Part shown: positions 24,627-35,386 of the stretch, piece by piece
How positions within the stretch are numbered: position 1 is the first letter of the stretch
Layout of the letters: each line of letters opens with the position of its first letter
Assembly: GCA_963682055.1 (NCBI GenBank)
Contig: OY821746.1
Location: 26,354,481-26,418,480 of the forward strand
DNA from: Primula veris
Lineage: Eukaryota > Streptophyta > Magnoliopsida > Ericales > Primulaceae
Reading direction: 5' to 3'
Length of the DNA: 64,000 bases
Made by a program: the position numbers and the translations under genes
Notes under the pieces: model-generated
Told to the model about the DNA's origin: nothing
Databases searched by the model: none
What the model saw: only the letters and a program-made list of their open reading frames with translations

Positions 24627-24762
24627 ATTTTAAATATTATTAAGAAGAATCAAGTGACTTCACACCTACCACCGTTAATAAGACTCAAACCCTGCACCTC
24701 CTATTGATAGTGAGTGCTCTAGCCCACTAGGCTATTCCCGGGGGTTGATAGCCTAGTGGGTT
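24627..24762 (-). mobile_element. tRNA-derived SINE
   Basis: On the minus strand a box A-like TAGCCTAGTGG is followed by a box B-like GGTTTGAGTC about 35 nt later, the internal Pol III promoter layout of tRNA SINEs. A 17-bp target duplication (GCATAGTAACCAAACTA) flanks it exactly at 24610-24626 and 24763-24779. The box A region also pairs with an inverted copy (CCCACTAGGCTAT at 24723-24735, ATAGCCTAGTGGG at 24748-24760) to form a 13-bp stem. Confidence 0.8.
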
Positions 24763-24794
24763 GCATAGTAACCAAACTAGTTTAAGCAAATTTA

Positions 24795-25013
24795 TTAAGC
24801 AGATTGTAAAGAGGACAGATCGAAGATATAAACGACTTTAGTTGGAAACTTAGAAGAATTGAGTAAGATGGTGTTGAATGTTGGTAACAGAGTGTTTTCA
24901 TAATTTTTAGTAAGAAGGTTACCTTTCAATTCTCTTAAAATCGAGTTAAAACTTTCGTCAGAAGGGCTTATTTTATCGGGTGAGAAGGTCGGCAGATAGA
25001 GAGCAACATGCAT
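24795..25013 (-). pseudogene. Unrecognised coding-like segment
   Basis: A 72-codon frame from ATG encodes MHVALYLPTFSPDKISPSDE and continues with a regular amphipathic composition, ending KVVYIFDLSSLQSA and TAA. Its codon usage looks more protein-like than the surrounding AT-rich DNA. I do not recognise the family. It could be an upstream exon of the minus-strand pieces at 22.6-23.1 kb, but nothing proves the link. Confidence 0.3.
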
Positions 25014-25104
25014 TTTCCGGTAAAGGTTTACGAGTAAGCTCCCTATGCAAGTCTAAGTGAATTTGGAATACATATGGAGCTCCCTATGCTTTATGTTATA
25101 ATAT

Positions 25105-25440
25105 CTGCTTCTTCTGGTACAGGTAATTACAGTATCAGATAAGTACTCATTAATACTTATATTTTAAACCAATTGTAGTAACTGAAATTTGCAAAATGCA
25201 ACTGCAACGATGCATGTATATAAGAGACCGGTGGAACTTTTAACTATAAATAGTTCCTATTTCCGGAAAAGAAACCTACTACTCGACACCAGCATAGCAA
25301 AGGAATATCAAGAAAGAGCGGATGCAAAGTAAACATGGACTATAACGGAGAATATTTTACTTGTTTCTCAGTGGTGGAGCGAGCGGATGCAAAGTAAACA
25401 TGGACTATAACATAAGGCTTCTTCTACAAATGACCGCAAT
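25105..25440. repeat. Direct repeat copy 2
   Basis: It matches 23195-23460. A 25-bp internal segment (GCGGATGCAAAGTAAACATGG core) is itself repeated at about 25319 and 25384. Confidence 0.7.
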
Positions 25441-25614
25441 TAAGACATGCCAAATAACAGTTGCATGGCTGCAGATAATGGTCAAAAATGAAAACTAGAG
25501 GAACGTCATTACGTACCTGCTATTTTTTAGACAGATAAGCAAATTATGTTCTAAAAGGTGGAATTTCTAACAGAGATACACTCGCATTCGGTATTCTTCA
25601 ATGCAGTTAAATCC

Positions 25615-26090
25615 ACTGTTTTAAAAAGCTCGCAACATTGCACAACATTGTGCGATATAGTGGTTTTTGAAAGAAAAACGAAACGCTAAAATGCTATTTG
25701 GATGGAAAAATGCTAAATTCGCGCTATAGGAACGCTATTTACGCTATAGCGGGTGCAGTCCAAAAAAAAAAAAAAAAATTTATTTTATTTTTGTTTTTGG
25801 TCAAAATTTTAATGAAATTATTGGAACTTAAAGAGAATCAAACCCCAAAACTATTGCAAACAAAGTAAATACTCTGGCATCTCAAGTATAATCATTTTGT
25901 GATTATTAGTTACAATTATATATATATATTTAGTTAATTTTTATTAGATTTTTAAATTTAATACTATATTTATATGTATTTAGGCAAAAAAAAAAATACA
26001 CTGCAAAGCCCTATGTAGCAACGCTATTTGTGTTTTTAGCGTTTCTCTCAAAAAAACGCTACGGTAGCGATAACACTATTTAAAACATTG
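25615..26090. mobile_element. MULE-type MITE
   Basis: The ends ACTGTTTTAAAAAGC and (reverse) CAATGTTTTAAATAGTG form an imperfect inverted repeat. Perfect 9-bp duplications GTTAAATCC flank it (25606-25614 and 26091-26099), the target size of Mutator-like elements. The interior is rich in (T)AGCG(T/C) motifs and A-runs and is non-coding. Confidence 0.75.
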
Positions 26091-26231
26091 GTTAAATCCC
26101 ATGATAAATTATAACAACAAACATGTGAACTGGAGGCTCGTAATAAGTAACAAGTTAATCATTATTAAATAGAATAGTGGTTTTAATAATAGTGATGAAT
26201 GTAATAGTAGTGGTAGAAGTCACCGTGGATG

Positions 26232-26572
26232 TATTAAAGGAAATGATCATAGTCATCAATGTGAAAATACCAATGGAGAAATACTTGGCAATGAATATAA
26301 AGTTGACAAAGTATTTACTAAACAAAATGATACAACTTCCAAATTCTCTCAGTCAACTTTGAAAAGAATTCAAAACACAAATCAAGGATAATATTATGGG
26401 GTAATATTTATTCACTCAAATCAAGTATTGATATCACGTATTACCATTATTAAAGAGTCTACTATTTTACTATTGCTATAAATATTTGTAATAGCTTCAC
26501 AGCAATGTAACCAAGAACGATAAACAAATTCTCTTCTTGTTTCACATATACATTAGTTCTTCTTTTTTCTCT
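26232..26572 (+). repeat. Copia-B 5' LTR
   Basis: 341 bp, TATTAAAGGAAATG to TTCTTTTTTCTCT. GCTATAAATATTTG at 26476-26489 is the likely TATA region. Confidence 0.92.
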
Positions 26573-26585
26573 TGGTACCAGAGCC
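26573..26585 (+). promoter_or_regulatory. Copia-B primer-binding site
   Basis: TGGTACCAGAGCC begins at the first base after the LTR. It is the initiator tRNA-Met type with the same single-base departure (C for T) as Copia-A. Confidence 0.88.
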
Positions 26586-26611
26586 GACGTGAGTGTTAAA
26601 ATCTCACATCA

Positions 26612-29600
26612 ATGGCACAAATTTCTTTCAATGTCAGTAACTTTATTACCCTTAAACTCAAACACAACAACTATCACTTATGGCGTGAGCAAGCAATGGC
26701 ACTTGCCGAAAGCCAAGAACTTATCGGTCACCTTACCGGTGAAACCCAAATACCAGAAATGTACACCACCCCCACAACTGAAATTCCCACAAAGGTTCTA
26801 ACCAAAGACTACATCAGTTGGCGTAGTTCCGATCGTCTTCTTCGAGGATGGATTATTGGAACGCTAACCGAAGAAGCTCTTGGTTTGGTCATAGGGTTAG
26901 ACACGGCCCATAAAGTTTGGGATGCCTTGCAAAAATCCTATGCCCAAATATCTCAAGAGCGTGAGTTTACGCTCCGACAAGAAATTACGTATCTTCGCAA
27001 AAATGAAGACACGACCATTGAAAACCACCTAAGACAATTCAAGAGCACATGTGACAACCTTGCAGCACTTGGCAGTCCTCTTGATGAAAAACAAAAAATA
27101 TTTTCTCTTTTGACAAGTCTGGGACCAAAATACGAGTCTTTTACTACGTCAATGCTCAAGCCTCCAACTCCAAGTTACTCGGAGCTTGTGTCTCTCCTTC
27201 AAGGATTTGAGCAACGACAATCATGGTTCAATATCAACTCCACTCCGCCCATGGCATTCTTTAGCCATAAGCAACACACTTCCTGGGAGTCACCAACTCG
27301 AAAAAATCAAAATCACTTCAACTCAAGCGGACGAGGATTCCAGGCTCACAACTCTAATAACTCCACTTCTTCGATGCCCTTTCAACAAACACGTGAAGCC
27401 AAAAACCAAAATGCCTCACGCCCAATTCACCAAAATATGAATGCCCTTAGCCGACGCCTGCCCCCACATGGACAACGACGCATGACTCCGGGTGAGCGTG
27501 AAAAATATCGAGGCGAGAGGTGTCAATATTGCGATACTCCCGGACATATAGCCAAAATATGTTGGTTTATACCTAAACTACAGGAAAAACATGATGAGCT
27601 TCCACAAGCACTTGCTGCACTCACCCTTGATACATCGGTTTATGAACCTGAATGGATTACCGACACCGGAGCATCGAACCACATGACAGGTAATGCAGGT
27701 ATGTTAAAAAATTTAAGAAAATTTCTCGGTATCGACTTTGTCCAGATTGGTGATGGAACATCATTGGCTATTGAAGCTATTGGGGACACTTGTATTAAAT
27801 ACAAATCTATGGAATTTACTTTAAGAGATGTTTTCCTTGTTCCCCAATTAGCTAAAAATTTATTATCAGTCAGCCAACTAACCGATGATTTTCCTTTAAA
27901 TTGTGAATTTTCTAACAATGGTTTGTGTGTGAAGGAACGAGAAACAGGTCGAATAGTGATGACGGGGAAGTGCAAGGGTAATCTTTACGTTCTTTCTAAT
28001 CCACATGAACTACATTTTGCTAATCGTTATAAAACTGGGACGATGGATATTTGGCATCAACGGCTAGGACACCCACAACTTTCATCTTTACAACGTCTTA
28101 AGAATAAGGGTCATATCGAAGTAGTAGGCTCGAATAAGTCACCGTCTTTTTGTGACAGTTGCTAATTAGGAAAAATTAGTAAATTTCCGTTTTATAATTC
28201 TAAAAATTCTAGTGTAGAAGTATTTGATAAAATACATTGTGATTTATGGGGGCCAGCTCCTGTAACGTCTCTTGGTTCTTTCCGATATTATGCGTGTTTT
28301 GTTGATGATTTTTCTCGTTTTACTTGGTTTGTCCCTCTGAAAAGGAAATCAGAATTTAGTGATGTTTATTTTTTATTCGAAAAATATGTTGATAGACAAT
28401 TTAACAAAAAAATTAAAGTGTTTCATTCAGATGGTGGTGGTGAGTTTGTTAATAACAAGCTTGGATCTTATTTTCAAGCACAAGGTATCCTTCATATAAT
28501 TTCTTGTCCACACACACCGGAACAAACAGGTATGGTCGAACGACGACATCGTATTATTCGTGAACTTGGTTTGACAATGCTCTTTCATAGTGGAGCTCCA
28601 TTGTATTTATGCGTTGAAGCTTTTTCTACGGCTGTTTATTTATATAATCGTCTTCCTTCATCTGCTATAAACTTTGATACTCCTTTTTTAAAACTACATG
28701 GTACTTATCCGAATTACTCTTCACTACGTGTATTTGGATATAAATGTTTTCCTTACACTTGGGGCACTCGTAACAATAAATTTGATCCAAAAACAGTAGC
28801 ATGCGTTTTTATCGGGTATAGTAACCAATATAAAGGGTATAAATGTTTTCATCCGTCAAGTCGGAAGATAATAATTTCCCGTCATGTAGTGTTTGATGAA
28901 AAGTGTTTTCCGTTTCAGCAAACATCTAAATCGACTAATTTGCACAATCAACTACTAAGTATATTTGACAATTGGCTTACTATTCCGGTTACTGACATGG
29001 ATTTTTCTGCAGAAAAATCCGATGACGAGCTTTCCACAATTCCGCTGCCTAATTATAGTCCCATATTACACACTGTAACTTCACCCTTAGACACATCTTG
29101 TACCACCATAAGTTCAGAAAATACTACTACTCCTATCATTAGCACCCAAACTTCACCGCTAGACTCCGCTGTTGCCAACTCAAATTCTGAAGCTATTATT
29201 AACCAATTAGTGCCCATTTCATTTGACACTTCCCCACAATCATCTCCTGACAATTCTCCCAATTTGTCAATAGGGATCTATGATCATGTGGTCGTTACCG
29301 AACAACCTACAGACCTTACAACCTCTTCGTCCACCTCGCACCACTCTATGGTTACCCGTGCTCAAACGGGCACAATTAAGCCCAACCCAAAATACGCATT
29401 AACAGTCCACACGCAATCAATTCCCCGTGAGCCTCTTAGCGTCCGAACTGCTCTTAAACACGAAGGGTGGCGTCATGCTATGAGTGAAGAACTCGCTGCA
29501 CTTCACCATAATAAAACATGGACACTCATTCCACGTCAACCACAAATGCACGTGATAGGCTCAAAATGGGTGTTCAAGACAAAACTGAACACCGATGGCT

Positions 29601-31126
29601 CACTTGATCTCCTTAAGGCACACTTGGTAGCTAAAGGATATCATCAATTAGATGGGATTGATTTTACTGAAACTTTTTCCCCTGTTATTAAACCAGGAAC
29701 CATACGTATTGTTCTTAGTCTTGCCCTTGTACGACAATGGGGTATTCGACAACTTGATGTTAAAAATGCATTTTTTCATGGTCATATTAGTGAGGACATT
29801 TTCATGGAGCAACCTCCTGGAATGGTTGATTTGCAAAATCCTAATCATGTGTGCAAGCTTCACCGTGCTCTTTATGGACTCAAGCAAGCTCCACGTGCAT
29901 GGTTTGATCGATTTAGTATCTTTTTACGTACTAATGATTTTTTTTGTAGCATGGCTGACCCTTCACTATTTATTCGCCACTCATCTAAAGGTACACTTGT
30001 TCTACTCTTATATGTTGATGACATGTTATTGACAGGTTCTCATTCACATGAAGTTGAACAATTTATAAAAGTTTTGAGTGTAGAGTTTGCAATGAAAGAT
30101 TTAGGACCTATACATCATTTTTTGGGTATTGAAATTTCCCCTACTCATGATGGTTTACATCTTTCTCAAACTCATTATGCTTTGACAATTCTTGAAAAGA
30201 TGCAGATGGTTGATTCAAAGCCAATGAATACTCCACTGGAATCAAAACCTGTTAAATCTTCTAGTATCACTTTACTTGATGACCCAAGCGAATTTCGTGG
30301 TATTGTTGGTGCATTACAATATTTGACTCTCACGCGCCCTGACATTTCGTTTAGTGTAAATTTTGTCTCTCAATTTATGCATGCTCCTACACTAACCTAT
30401 TTAAAAATGGTACGTCGAATTTTACGATATATAAAAGGCAGCATCAATCTAGGCCTTAATTTTACTTCCCGCACTACACTTGATCTTTGTGCATTTTCTG
30501 ATGCAGATTGGGCTGGCTGTCCCACCACTCGACGATCTACTACCGGCTTCTATACATTCCTTGGTCAAAACTTAATCTCATGGTGTGCAAAGAAACAACC
30601 AACGGTTTCCCGCTCAAGCACTGAGGCTGAATATCGTGCAATGGCCCATACTACAGCTGAGCTCACATGGTTAACATTTATACTTCGTGATCTTCGTGTT
30701 CCTGTTTCGTCACCACTCGTGTTGTTTTGTGACAATCTCAGCGCTTTACATATGACAATTAATCCCGTCTTCCATGCCCGCAGCAAACATATTGAGTTAG
30801 ATTATCACTTCGTTCGGGAACGTGTTGCTAATGGGCTCCTTGTGACTCGTTATGTCCCTACCAATGAACAACTAGCTGATATATTTACCAAGCCAATGTC
30901 AAAGACCTCGCTGCGTTATTTTTCTCGCAAATTATGCCTCCGACCCCGACATAATTTGAGGGAGGGTATTAAAGGAAATGATCATAGTCATCAATGTGAA
31001 AATACCAATGGAGAAATACTTGGCAATGAATATAAAGTTGACAAAGTATTTACTAAACAAAATGATACAGCTTCCAAATTTTCTCAGCCAACTTTGGAAA
31101 GAATTCAAAACACAAATCAAGGATAA
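26612..31126 (+). pseudogene. Copia-B gag-pol, one in-frame stop
   Basis: From the ATG at 26612 a single frame covers gag (UBN2-like), the zinc knuckle CQYCDTPGHIAKIC (residues about 304-317), the protease motif DTGASNHM (about residue 351) and the integrase HHCC finger. The frame is then stopped by TAA at 28163-28165, directly after the second finger cysteine. The same frame resumes without other stops through integrase (HCDLWGP, HSDGGGEF, TPEQTGMVERR), RVT_2 with YVDD at 30011-30022, and RNase H (STEAEYRAM, SKHIELDYHFVRER). It runs into the 3' LTR, where the stop lies. The break is consistent with one C-to-T change of a Gln codon. Without readthrough, only gag-protease would be made. Confidence 0.93.
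30958..30966 (+). promoter_or_regulatory. Copia-B polypurine tract
   Basis: GAGGGAGGG abuts the 3' LTR. Confidence 0.85.
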
Positions 31127-31307
31127 TATTATGGGGCAGTATTTATTCACTCAAATCAAGGATTGATATCACGTATTACCATTATTAAAGATTCTACTAT
31201 TTTACTGTTGCTATAAATATTTGTAATAGCTTCACAGCAATGTAACCAAGAACGATAAACAAATTCTCTTCTTGTTTCACATATACATTAGTTCTTCTTT
31301 TTTCTCT
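30967..31307 (+). repeat. Copia-B 3' LTR
   Basis: 341 bp, aligned end to end with 26232-26572. The gag-pol frame extends about 160 bp into it. Confidence 0.92.
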
Positions 31308-31312
31308 GGATG

Positions 31313-32057
31313 GTAGAGTAGAGGCTTAGTGCAATAATAGAGAACTACACGAGGGAGTTGACAGTTATAATTTATCCCATGTTGGGAAGGTAAAACGAAA
31401 CTACGAGTGAAAGAATTTTACAACCAAATTTTGTAAAAGGATTATATTGTTATGAGGAAAAGAAAAGTTAGTCACTATTATCATCTGACTGGTAAGTACA
31501 CACCCTCCATTGAGTTCAGAAATCAGAACAAAAATACTATTACCATTGAAACAACAAGTAGTATCTAAGCTACGAGAGAGGATTCATCGTATACAGGATA
31601 ACAACTATAACTGTATAGAAGTGGAAATTACTAATTTACGTTGTCATATTACTAGTTAAGGTGCATCTAGCTTCTTGTTGTATCTAGAAGTTTTACAGAC
31701 TATAGTAACAACCATAAAGCATTCCGACAATTAGTAATTAAAAGTTTTAATTATAACTTCGAAAACAGCGGACCACACCACTGCAAAATGGTTTTATTAT
31801 GTAAATCAATATAAAAGCAAACCATGGTAACAAGGGTGGCGATTAAATAAATAAAATTAAAATCCAAAACAATAGGAATAATCATAATATTTTTCTAATC
31901 TAAAGTGTCATTACATAAAAAAAGACAAAGAAAACTGTACAAGAAAATGTCTGGATTTATAATAACATACATTTTTTCGAAAATCATTGGTAAAATGAGT
32001 GTTGCTAAATTTTAGCAACTGTTTGGCAACATAATTAGTTGATATTAAGTTATAGTG
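31313..32057. other. Intergenic DNA
   Basis: No gene or element is supported. A TTGCTAAATTTTAGCAA palindrome lies at 32002-32018. Confidence 0.35.
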
Positions 32058-32059
32058 TT

Positions 32060-32940
32060 CCACTTAGGGAAGTTATGTTATTTCTTCCGCTTAGGGACCA
32101 ACAAAACAGGGAAAACCCTAGAAACCTGATCGAAGTCATAAAGTACCTTCTCCCGCACCCCTTCAACCAAATCACTTATAATTCTTTTATAGGGATCGTG
32201 GTCATACATCCATTCCCATTCGGATGGGCAATCATCACATGACACGAAATAATAAATTCTCATGTACATCAACGGTGATGGTGTATGGTTTGTGCCTATC
32301 TATGTCGCACGACGAATAGACGAAACGTTGGAACACGACAGTATTGGTCCCATCACGGTTACGGGGCCTCGTGAAGTACACAACGTAATTCTGTACATAT
32401 TTCTATGGAAGAAAAATATCGATTCTGGTGCACTTGCATATGAAGAACTTAATAAGGTCCCAATGAGGCGAACACCCGACAAGGGGTAAAGTTTACTGTA
32501 AAGGAACCCAAACTTTACCCTTGGCCGGGTTTTTGCCTCATTGGGACATTATTAAGCTCTTCATATATATGCAATTGCACCAAAATCGACATTCTTCTTC
32601 CGCAGAGAGATTTACATAACTATGTTGTGTACTTCACGGGGTGCCGTAATCGTGATGGGACCGATACTGATGTGTTCCTGCGTTCTGACTATTCGTTGAG
32701 CATAATAGATAGGCACAAACCGTAACACCTCGCCTTTGACGTACACGGGATTTTTTTATTTTGTGTCGTGTGATGATTGTCCATCCAAATGGGAATGGGT
32801 GTATGACCGGGAACCCTATATGAGAACTATAAATGATTTGGCTAAAGGGGTGAGGGAGAAGGCACTATGTGTCTTCAATCATGTTTCTAGGGTTTTCCCT
32901 GGTTTGTTGGTCCTGAAGGGGAAGACATAACTGAACTTCC
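32060..32940. repeat. Large near-palindrome (two ~420-bp inverted arms, ~15-nt loop)
   Basis: The centre is GGGTAAAGTTT at 32485-32495, loop ACTGTAAAGGAACCC, then AAACTTTACCC at 32511-32521. The arms extend outward to about 32060 and 32940, with GACCAACAAA(A/C)CAGGGAAAAC on the left matching its reverse complement on the right. By eye the arms are about 80% identical, with small indels. The right arm and the minus strand of the left arm encode related peptides (YFVSCDDCPS(E/K)WEW, VREKVLYDF/VREKALCVF). An inverted duplication of a gene's 5' part therefore made the structure. Confidence 0.85.
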
Positions 32941-33757
32941 TTGAACATGTTGCTCAATTTATTCCTATTTAGATAGATATTGTTAAAAATATTTACGAGG
33001 GAGACATGCTAAAGGGGAATGGTAATGAGATTGAGCACGCTAAAGAATCCGTCAAAGATGCTCTTTATCTAGACGAGCATATAGATAAATCACACAATGC
33101 TTCTTTAGTGAATGCTAGATATTGTTAGTGATAAATGCGAAGATGGTCTTGCACAATGTTATATGACATAGACATGTGATCCCATCATCTTATTGAAATT
33201 AAGTTCTTGCATATATTCGGAACATGAAGAATTTAAGATAATTTAACGACTTGTGTGAATTAGGTAAAACACTATCACCAATATAAGTGATAGGAAGGAG
33301 AGTAGCTGCTATTACGCTCCTTGTACTAGGTAATTTGTTGTTCAATTTTCCTTGTTGTTTGGTCAAGTGGCGCTAGATTAGGTCGTACTGCTGTTTTTTC
33401 GTTTGCTTGTGCAGGTGCCCTATTGACCCTTTCAATTCAGTAGGGCGAAGAGGGCCTCAAGTCATGAAGAAAGGTCGTGACAAATGCAAAGATAAAAACA
33501 AGAATCAAGGATTAAAAGTTGGAGTTTTCATGAAAGCGAATATTTCTTGCAAGTTTTTGGGGGTATTTTACATCAAAAAAAGTGATAGCTGCGGTGTCAT
33601 TATTAAGAGCATTAGCAAGCTGATTAAAGAGTCCAATACTATATCTGCAGTTCTCATTCTGATTAGTATTTTTGCCGGAATATTCAAATATTGTCACAAG
33701 AGGCTGAAGTTCGGTCGAAAGCATCGACATCATCAACCTCCCACTCTATTAGCATGA
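32736..33757 (+). pseudogene. Unknown plant gene remnant downstream of the palindrome
   Basis: One frame from about 32736 reads FFYFVSCDDCPSKWEWVYDR, continues to VSRVFPGLLVLKGKT, then crosses two stops (32928-32930 and about 32970) and goes on to KNIYEGDMLKGNGNEIEHAK and YLDEHIDKSHNAS. A TTTGCTTGTGCAG acceptor-like site ends at 33414. The next open frame (to 33757) is basic and has one hydrophobic segment (ISAVLILISIFAGIF). It may be a later exon with a membrane helix. The first part is duplicated in inverted form in the left arm of the palindrome. I do not recognise the family. Confidence 0.4.
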
Positions 33758-33964
33758 CTTTTTATATTTGGCTGGAACTATTTTCTTTTCTTTTGGCTGG
33801 AATTATTTTCTTTTTTTTCTCCCTTTTCCTTGTTTTATATTAATCTTCAAATAATGTTTATTTTGTTGATGTATTTTGCTTTCTAAAGCTTACTGCGCTT
33901 GTGCAATAAGTTAATTATGTTCCTATTTGGTTTGGTGGTAATATATGCTTCGTTTACAAAAATA

Positions 33965-34900
33965 AATAATATAAGTGATAGGCAAAGCTGTGCCATCACC
34001 AACTTAGAGTTGATCCATGCCTTTGTACGGTTCCATGCCAAGATTTATATTATTCATGTCGGAAGTGATCTGGTGAGTGGCTCCAGTACAAAGGATCAAT
34101 GGTGGTGATTGGACCGGCAGCATAGTCTACAGGTTGAGACGCCACCCCCTAAAATGAATGATCGAACCTTAGCTGGCATCGAGTAACAGTGTGCCCAAAA
34201 TCCTTACAGAGTGGACAACGAGGCATATAGGTTTCCGATGAACTGCCCCGTCCACGGCCACGACCACGATTGTGATTTGTGACCTCTTCCCCCACGGTTA
34301 GAGTTTAAATAGGAATATAGATGGGTGTTCTGGTCTTGACGACCATGATTTGGAGGAGGACAGTTTTGTTGTTGGTTACTGGAGGGATGTATAGCTATAT
34401 TAGCTGAAGGGTTTTCAAGGGCCGCATGGGCTTTAATGTTGCGATCTTCTTGACGAATTAAGAGGTCATAAACTGTTGTGAGAGGTGGTGTTTTTATCAT
34501 TGTGTGTATGGAGGTGATAACCAAGTCGTACGAAGGGTCTAAACCAGCAAGTAGGTAGGCCACGTGGTCAGAGTGTCGAAGGGGCACAACAATTGTTGTA
34601 AGAGTTGTTGCAATTTTTTATTTTATTTTGGTGTAGTAGGATTCGATCGAGTCATGGCCTTTTTTGACAGTTGACAATTGATACTTGAGTTGGATGGAGC
34701 GCGATAGGCTATGGGAGCAGAATAACTGTGCAGGTATATATTCCACAACTGATTGATTTATTGTATTATTTTCCACACACGTTATAAATGTTTACAAGAG
34801 GCTATATTTATAACCAAGACATAACGGACATTTATATACTAATGTCTAAATTCTCAAGCTTGACTTATTGATAATTTCATACATGTTTTCAAAACATTGT
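33965..34900 (-). pseudogene. Copia gag-protease remnant with LTR-like edge
   Basis: On the minus strand, the 34204-34750 region encodes UBN2-type gag (LLAGLDPSYDLVITSI, LTTVYDLLIRQEDR), then a Gly/Arg-rich linker and a CCHC knuckle (CPLCKDFGHTVTRC, about 34165-34206). A broken protease start follows (TGATHQITSDMNN-like, about 34060-34085). Gag begins mid-domain. It is preceded at about 34735-34895 by sequence with a TATAAATATAGCC box that looks like part of a copia LTR, so an internal deletion joined LTR to gag. Pol is absent. It is unrelated in sequence to the three complete copia elements here. Confidence 0.75.
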
Positions 34901-35180
34901 GTTTAGTGCAAATATTTGATTAAGAAGTAGTTCACTTACTGATCACTTGTAACTTCCACAAATGATTAGTAGTTGCAGGACTAGTCTCTGAACTCTGTAT
35001 ATCTAATATCACTAACCCTTGTTCTTCTTTAACAGGGCAGGAGTCTCATTTGCTTTCATCATCCTGAACTAACAGCCAAAAACATGATACATATTAATGT
35101 TACCAAATGACGGTACAATTTCCAGAAAATCAAATTCGCAATAAGTGAAAAAACACTTCTTATGCTGAATGAGATATTAT
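34896..35180. repeat. Copy of the 22.9-23.2 kb segment
   Basis: TTTAGTGCAAATATTTGATT to ATGAGATATTATAA matches 22896-23190 with scattered changes. It includes the exon-like piece (34940-35063, minus). Confidence 0.75.
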
Positions 35181-35199
35181 AACTTAAAAAAAAAAAAAA

Positions 35200-35386
35200 A
35201 TCCAGATAGCAAAAGTTTAGTAACAGTTACTCTGATAATATATGGCTTGTTGATGACATTTAGCAACAACATAGCAACATAAACTATTGCTAAGTGCTGA
35301 TAAACGTTGCTATATTGTTGCTGAATTTCTGCTACAAGCCATAGTAACATACCAGTTGTTGCCATCCTGTTATTTTCTTGTCGTCA
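35200..35386. other. Foldback-like sequence rich in GCAAC motifs
   Basis: ATATATGGCTTGT (35238-35250) and ACAAGCCATA (35333-35342) are inverted around many TAGCAAC/GTTGCTA motifs. This resembles a small MITE, but no target duplication is clear. Confidence 0.35.

Larger units (their letters stand above)
26232..31307 (+). mobile_element. Copia-B: nearly intact Ty1/copia retrotransposon with TA...CT LTR ends
   Basis: Two 341-bp LTRs (26232-26572 and 30967-31307) differ at about nine positions (about 97% by eye). GGATG at 26227-26231 and 31308-31312 is a perfect 5-bp target duplication and fixes the borders. The LTRs therefore begin TATTAAAGG and end TTTCTCT instead of TG...CA. A tRNA-Met-type primer site, gag-pol, and a GAGGGAGGG polypurine tract are all in place. 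One in-frame stop interrupts gag-pol. The gag style and short LTR suggest a Retrofit/Ale-like lineage, but that is an impression. Confidence 0.93.

Noticed and set aside
32262..32489. Independent gene in the left arm of the palindrome
   Set aside because: The plus-strand frame is the antisense of the duplicated gene part; the related peptide is on the minus strand.
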